This document shows positions 59,306 through 64,000 of a stretch of 64,000 bases of DNA, piece by piece. Numbering within the stretch: the first letter of the stretch is position 1; every line of letters begins with the position of its first letter. The notes beneath the pieces are model-generated. The model was not told the origin of the DNA and made no database searches. It saw nothing but the letters and a program-made list of their open reading frames with translations. This DNA is from Clostridiaceae bacterium (GTDB lineage: Bacteria > Bacillota > Clostridia > Lachnospirales > Lachnospiraceae): positions 248,197 to 312,196 of the forward strand of contig CAJTGF010000001.1 in the NCBI GenBank assembly GCA_910575585.1, written 5' to 3'. The position numbers and the translations under genes are program-made.

Positions 59306-60361
59306 ATGAGCATGATCGTGGCGATCCTCGTGTTTGGGATGATCATTCTGATCCACGAGTTTGGACACTTCATTGTGGCAAAGAAATGCGGCATCGGCGT
59401 GGTGGAATTTTCCATGGGCATGGGTCCCCGGCTGTGCAGCGTTGTCAAAGGGGAGACCCGGTATTCCGTGAAAGCGCTGCCTTTCGGCGGTTCCTGCATG
59501 ATGCTGGGGGAAGACGAGGAGGATTCCAATCCCAAAGCGTTTAACAACAAGCCGGTGTGGTCCCGGATCGCGGTCATTGCCGCCGGGCCGGTGTTTAATT
59601 TTCTCCTGGCCTTTGTCCTGGCTCTGGCCATCATCCATGTGGCAGGGTGCGACCCGGCGGAGCTCACAGGGGTATTGGAGGGATTTTCCGCCCAGGAACA
59701 GGGCATGGAGGCCGGGGATGTGATCACCCGGATCGGCGGGGAGAAGGTGACCGTTTACCGGGACGTGACCATGTATATGTATCTGCACCCTTCGGACCCG
59801 GTGGACGTGGAGTACAAAAGGACCATGGAGGACGGCTCGGTGGAGACGCGCCAGGCCCGTTTGGAGCCCAGATATTCCCAGGAACACGGAGGCTATATGC
59901 TGGGAATCCAGACCAGAGGCTACCGTCAGCCTTCCAATGGGATCTTTGACACGGTGAAGTACGGGGCCTACGAGGTGGTGTACTGGATGAAAACCGTGGT
60001 CAAAAGCATCGGCATGATGTTTCGGGGCCAGGTGGGAGCCCAGGACATGGCGGGACCTGTGCGTCTGGTGAGCATGATCGACGAGACGGTGGAGGAGACC
60101 AGGCAGTACGGTCTGGAGACCATGCTCTTAACCATTGCCAATCTCTGCGTGATGTTAAGCGCCAACTTAGGGGTCATGAATCTGCTGCCGATCCCTGCCC
60201 TTGACGGCGGACGGCTGGTGTTCCTTTTGGTGGAGGCCATTCGGGGAAAACCGGTTGACAAGGAGAAAGAGGGCATGGTCCACATGGCAGGCATGGCGCT
60301 TTTAATGGGATTTATGGTGTTTGTGCTGTTTAATGATATAGCCATGCTGTTTTTTAAATAG
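59306..60361 (+). CDS. rseP: RIP metalloprotease RseP (site-2 protease family)
   Basis: A 351-residue intramembrane zinc protease. ILIHEFGHFIVAKK in TM1 is the HExxH active site, ALPFGGSCMMLGEDEE follows it, then a PDZ domain (about 115-200, GDVITRIGGEKV). NLGVMNLLPIPALDGGRLVF near the C-terminus holds the LDG metal ligand. It cleaves membrane-bound regulators such as anti-sigma factors. Its place between dxr and ispG is conserved in Firmicutes. Confidence 0.95.
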   Translation: MSMIVAILVFGMIILIHEFGHFIVAKKCGIGVVEFSMGMGPRLCSVVKGETRYSVKALPFGGSCMMLGEDEEDSNPKAFNNKPVWSRIAVIAAGPVFNFLLAFVLALAIIHVAGCDPAELTGVLEGFSAQEQGMEAGDVITRIGGEKVTVYRDVTMYMYLHPSDPVDVEYKRTMEDGSVETRQARLEPRYSQEHGGYMLGIQTRGYRQPSNGIFDTVKYGAYEVVYWMKTVVKSIGMMFRGQVGAQDMAGPVRLVSMIDETVEETRQYGLETMLLTIANLCVMLSANLGVMNLLPIPALDGGRLVFLLVEAIRGKPVDKEKEGMVHMAGMALLMGFMVFVLFNDIAMLFFK

Positions 60362-60384
60362 AAAAGGGGGCAAAGGAGAAGGAT

Positions 60385-61449
60385 ATGAGCAGAGAGACAA
60401 CAAAGACGGTTCGGATCGGCGATCGCGTCATCGGCGGCGGCAATCCGGTGCTGATCCAGTCCATGTGCAATACCAGGACCGAGGATGTAAGGGCTACGGT
60501 GGACCAGATCTTAGAGCTGGAGCGGGCGGGATGCGAGATTATCCGGGTGGCAGTGCCCACCATGGAGGCGGCCCAGTGCCTGGGGCAGATCCGCAGGCAG
60601 ATACACATCCCTCTGGTGGCGGATATCCATTTTGACTATCGGCTGGCCATTGCCGCCATGGAAAACGGGGCGGATAAGATCCGCGTAAACCCGGGCAACA
60701 TCGGCTCTGCCGACCGGGTGAAAGCTGTGGTGGACAAGGCAAAGGAGCGAAACATCCCCATCCGGGTGGGGGTCAACAGCGGGTCTCTGGAAAAGGATCT
60801 GATCGCCAAGTACGGCGGCGTCACGGCAAAGGGCATCGTGGAGAGCGCTCTGGACAAGGTGCGGATGATCGAGGATATGGGGTATGACAATCTGGTCATC
60901 AGCATCAAATCCTCCGACGTGCTTATGTGCGTAGATGCCCATGAGCAGATAGCCCAAAAGACGGCATACCCGCTTCACGTTGGCATCACCGAGGCCGGCA
61001 GCGTGACGGCAGGCAATATCAAGTCCGCCATAGGGCTGGGACTGATCTTAAACCAGGGCATCGGCGACACCGTAAGGGTCTCCCTGACAGGGGCTCCGGC
61101 GGAGGAGGTTAAGTCGGCCAAGCTGATTCTTAAGACGCTGGGACTTCGAAAGGGCGGCGTCACGGTGGTGTCCTGTCCTACCTGCGGCAGGACCAGGATC
61201 GATCTCATCGGGCTGGCAGAGAAGGTGGAGACCATGGTGACGGAATTTGACGACCTGGATGTGAAGGTGGCGGTTATGGGCTGCGTGGTCAACGGGCCGG
61301 GGGAAGCCAGGGAGGCGGACCTTGGAATCGCCGGCGGCATCGGGGAAGGGCTTCTGATCAGCAAAGGGGAGGTTCTTAGGAAGCTTCCGGAGGAGGAACT
61401 TCTGCCGGCGCTTAGGGAGGAGCTTTTGAAGCTGCAGCGTAAGAGCTAG
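60385..61449 (+). CDS. ispG: 4-hydroxy-3-methylbut-2-en-1-yl diphosphate synthase
   Basis: A 354-residue iron-sulfur enzyme of the MEP pathway. GGGNPVLIQSMCNTRTEDV starts the TIM barrel, and VADIHFDYRLAIAAME and NPGNIGSADRVKAVVDKA are conserved. CPTCGRTRIDLIGLAEKVE and MGCVVNGPGEAREADLG provide the three cluster cysteines. AAAGGAGAAGGAT precedes the ATG. It partners in pathway with dxr upstream. Confidence 0.96.
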   Translation: MSRETTKTVRIGDRVIGGGNPVLIQSMCNTRTEDVRATVDQILELERAGCEIIRVAVPTMEAAQCLGQIRRQIHIPLVADIHFDYRLAIAAMENGADKIRVNPGNIGSADRVKAVVDKAKERNIPIRVGVNSGSLEKDLIAKYGGVTAKGIVESALDKVRMIEDMGYDNLVISIKSSDVLMCVDAHEQIAQKTAYPLHVGITEAGSVTAGNIKSAIGLGLILNQGIGDTVRVSLTGAPAEEVKSAKLILKTLGLRKGGVTVVSCPTCGRTRIDLIGLAEKVETMVTEFDDLDVKVAVMGCVVNGPGEAREADLGIAGGIGEGLLISKGEVLRKLPEEELLPALREELLKLQRKS

Positions 61450-61508
61450 TACATCATAGATACGGTGACGGTCAGGAGGTTTATTGAAAAGCGGACAGGA
61501 GTAAAAAG

Positions 61509-64000
61509 ATGGCAAAAGCATTTTTGGAGGTATTTCCCGATCTGAGCATGACACCCGAGATGGATCAGCTTTTCCGGCTGGTCCATGTGGAGCGGGTCTC
61601 GGCCACCAGGGACAGGAGTTCTCTTAGCGTCTACATAAACAGTCCCAGGCTGATCGATAAGAGAACGATCCATGCCCTGGAAAAAGGGATCCGGGAACAG
61701 CTGTTTCCGGGAAAGAAGATTACCATAAAGATCATGGAAAAATACAGCTTGTCAGGACAGTACAATCCTGAGAAGCTTCTTTCTGCTTATAAGGACAGTC
61801 TGCTGTACGAGCTGAAAAACTACAGCATTGTGGAATACAACATCTTTCGGAGAGCCAAGTGCAGTTTCCCTCAGGAGAATCTGCTGCGGATGACTGTGGA
61901 GGACAACGCAGTCTTCCGGGAAAAGACGGGGGAACTGCGGCGGATTCTGGAAAAGATCTTCTATGAACGGTGCGGCCTGCCTATTGATGTGGAGTACGAG
62001 TTTGTGGAGGCTCCCAAAAACTCCCTGCTGAAACAGCGGGAGGCCCAGGTAAGAAGGGAGATTGAGGAGAAGATCTTAAACCATCCCATGTTCGGGGGAG
62101 GCGCTGCCGGGCAGAGAACTTATGAGGAAGGGGAAGCGGCCGAACAAAAGCATTTCGGCAATGCCGCGTCCGCCGGGAAAGGGCCAAAGGACAGGCCGCC
62201 TTCCGGCGTAAAAAAGCCTGGGGCAGCCCCGGCGGACGGTCCCGTCCTGCCCCAGACGGGAAGGGACTCTTTTTCCAAGGAAAACCGCAGATTCGGCAGT
62301 TACCAGAGAAAGAGCGACAACCCGGACGTGCTTTACGGACGGGATTTTGAGGACGAGTTTTCCCAGATCCGGGATATCGGCGGCGAGATGGGGGAGGTGA
62401 CCATCCGGGGTAAGATCATTGCGAAAGACAGCCGCCTTTTAAAAAGCGGAAAGACCATCGTGATCTTTGACGTCACCGATTTTACGGACACCATCACGGT
62501 GAAGCTGTTTGTCCGGGAGGACGCTTTGGAGGACATTGACAAGGCCGTGACCAAGGGGCAGTTTATTAAGCTGAAAGGCATGACCACCATTGACAAGTTT
62601 GACGGGGAGCTGACCATCGGTTCGGTGGTTGGCCTGAAAAAGTGCGAGGATTTCTCGGACCAGCGGACGGACAACAGTTTGGTCAAGCGGGTGGAGCTCC
62701 ACTGCCACACCAAAATGAGCGATATGGACGGGGTCAGCGATGTGAAGGATCTGGTGAATCGGGCAAAAAAGTGGGGCATGCCGGCCCTGGCCATTACGGA
62801 CCATGGGTGCGTTCAGGCATTTCCGGACGCCAGCCATGCCCTGGATAAAGAGGATGCGTTTAAGGTGATCTACGGGGTGGAAGGGTATCTGGTGGACGAC
62901 GAAAAGCAGCTGGTGGAAAACGGCAAAGGCCAGGATCTGGACGACCCTTACGTGGTGTTTGATATTGAGACTACAGGATTTTCGCCTCTGACCAACCACA
63001 TTATCGAGATTGGCGCCGTGCGGGTGGAGAAGGGGAAGATCGTGGACCGGTTCAGCACGTTTGTAAACCCGGATGAGCCTATTCCGTTCCGCATTGAGCA
63101 GCTGACCAAGATCAATGACTCCATGGTCCTTGACGCCCCCAGGATCCACCAGGTTTTGCCGGAGTTTTTAACGTTCTGTCAAGGGGCGGCCCTGGTGGCC
63201 CACAACGCCTCCTTTGACGTCAGTTTTATTGACCGGAACGCCAGGCTTTTGGGCCTTGCCTTTGATCCCACGGTGCTGGATACGGTGGCCCTTGCCCGGA
63301 TGCTGCTGCCTCAGATCAGCCGCTATAAGCTGGATACGGTGGCAAAGGTTCTGAACATTTCCCTGGAGAACCACCACCGGGCTGTGGAGGATGCCGAGAC
63401 TACGGCGGAGATCTTTGTGGCCTTTCGAAAGATGTTAAAGGAAAGAGGCATCCAGACCTTAAAGGAGTTAAATCGCCTGGGGGATTTGGACAAGGATAAG
63501 ATAAAAAAGCTGCCGTCTTACCACATCATCATCCTGGCTAAAAATGATCTGGGGCGGACCAACCTGTACCGTCTGGTGTCCAAATCCCACATCGAGTATT
63601 ACCACAAAAGGCCCAGGATCCCCAAAAGCCTGCTGCGCAAACACCGGGAGGGACTGATCATCGGCTCGGCCTGCGAGGCGGGAGAGCTTTACCAGGCCGT
63701 GCTCCGGGGGATCCCGGACACGGAGGTGGGAAAGATCGTGGAGTTTTACGATTACCTGGAGATCCAGCCTTTGGGCAACAATGACTTTATGCTTCGGGAC
63801 GAGGACAGCTCCATCAAAAGCGAGGACGACCTAAAGGACATCAACCGGAGGATCGTCCATCTGGGGGAGGAGTTTTGCAAACCGGTGTGCGCCACCTGCG
63901 ACGTGCATTTTCTGGACCCGGAGGACGAGATCTACCGCCGGATCATCATGTCCCACCGGAAATTTAAGGACAGCGACGACCAGGCGCCGCTGTATTTGCG
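61509..64000 (+). CDS. polC: DNA polymerase III PolC-type alpha subunit (3' end outside window)
   Basis: The frame is open from ATG 61509 (CAGGAGTAAAAAG before it) to the window edge, giving 830 codons of a protein usually about 1450 long. Seen in order: an N-terminal domain (1-185), a low-complexity Gly/Pro/Lys linker (about 190-285), an OB fold (about 290-385), the first PHP part with VELHCHTKMSDMDG (about 396), and an inserted DEDD 3'-5' exonuclease starting VVFDIETTGFSP (Asp at 485) with HNASFDVSF and HRAVEDAETTAE. PHP then resumes with IGSACEAGELYQAVL. It is the essential Gram-positive replicase. The polymerase palm is outside. Confidence 0.95.
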   Translation, partial: MAKAFLEVFPDLSMTPEMDQLFRLVHVERVSATRDRSSLSVYINSPRLIDKRTIHALEKGIREQLFPGKKITIKIMEKYSLSGQYNPEKLLSAYKDSLLYELKNYSIVEYNIFRRAKCSFPQENLLRMTVEDNAVFREKTGELRRILEKIFYERCGLPIDVEYEFVEAPKNSLLKQREAQVRREIEEKILNHPMFGGGAAGQRTYEEGEAAEQKHFGNAASAGKGPKDRPPSGVKKPGAAPADGPVLPQTGRDSFSKENRRFGSYQRKSDNPDVLYGRDFEDEFSQIRDIGGEMGEVTIRGKIIAKDSRLLKSGKTIVIFDVTDFTDTITVKLFVREDALEDIDKAVTKGQFIKLKGMTTIDKFDGELTIGSVVGLKKCEDFSDQRTDNSLVKRVELHCHTKMSDMDGVSDVKDLVNRAKKWGMPALAITDHGCVQAFPDASHALDKEDAFKVIYGVEGYLVDDEKQLVENGKGQDLDDPYVVFDIETTGFSPLTNHIIEIGAVRVEKGKIVDRFSTFVNPDEPIPFRIEQLTKINDSMVLDAPRIHQVLPEFLTFCQGAALVAHNASFDVSFIDRNARLLGLAFDPTVLDTVALARMLLPQISRYKLDTVAKVLNISLENHHRAVEDAETTAEIFVAFRKMLKERGIQTLKELNRLGDLDKDKIKKLPSYHIIILAKNDLGRTNLYRLVSKSHIEYYHKRPRIPKSLLRKHREGLIIGSACEAGELYQAVLRGIPDTEVGKIVEFYDYLEIQPLGNNDFMLRDEDSSIKSEDDLKDINRRIVHLGEEFCKPVCATCDVHFLDPEDEIYRRIIMSHRKFKDSDDQAPLYL

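Overview
The window looks like chromosomal DNA of a GC-rich gut Lachnospiraceae (Clostridia). The evidence is Gram-positive style ribosome binding sites, a PolC-type polymerase, the order pyrH-frr-uppS-cdsA-dxr-rseP-ispG-polC, PRD-controlled PTS genes, LexA boxes of the Bacillus/Clostridium type and a LoaP-type NusG paralogue. The species is inferred only to family level. Most genes are GC-rich. The 36-52 kb polysaccharide locus and a small island at 16.4-18.5 kb are clearly AT-richer.

Left part (1-16.4 kb): the end of a GNAT acetyltransferase; an HPr-like protein; a PRD/PTS-domain activator; a lactose/cellobiose-type PTS (IIA, IIB, IIC); then a GrdB-related protein, an aspartylglucosaminidase-like enzyme, an M20 dipeptidase, CutC and a YitT membrane protein. 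The regulator gene and the PTS operon share the palindrome TTCCTA-N5-TAGGAA at the same distance from their -10 boxes. Next come a DUF2971 protein, a four-gene BMP/Nup-type nucleoside ABC transporter and an O6-alkylguanine repair protein.

Middle (16.4-35.7 kb): an island of fold-back repeats with an orphan SUKH protein and a decayed transposase; a Na/Pi cotransporter; tRNA-Glu(CTC) and tRNA-Gly(CCC); a secreted CAP-domain protein divergent from an unknown gene with two LexA boxes; purEMND; asnB and a permease; a dicarboxylate/amino-acid symporter; and a preQ1-I riboswitch in front of three genes matching the queuine salvage set queK-qrtT-queL, followed by aroD.

Polysaccharide locus (35.7-52.8 kb): loaP, then initiating and further glycosyltransferases, UDP-L-FucNAc synthesis (capE, a 2-epimerase and capF), an N-acetyl sugar amidotransferase, LicD, a TarI-like cytidylyltransferase, a flippase and a polymerase. 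Just upstream, two inverted copies of a 39-nt hairpin flank an AT-rich segment. That segment carries a perfect TTGACA-17-TATAAT promoter pointing away from the locus, which is the layout expected of a phase-variable invertible promoter in the OFF state.

Right end (52.8-64 kb): a chemoreceptor, then the conserved housekeeping cluster pyrH, frr, uppS, cdsA, dxr, rseP, ispG and the first 830 codons of polC. No CRISPR array, rRNA or intact transposase was seen.
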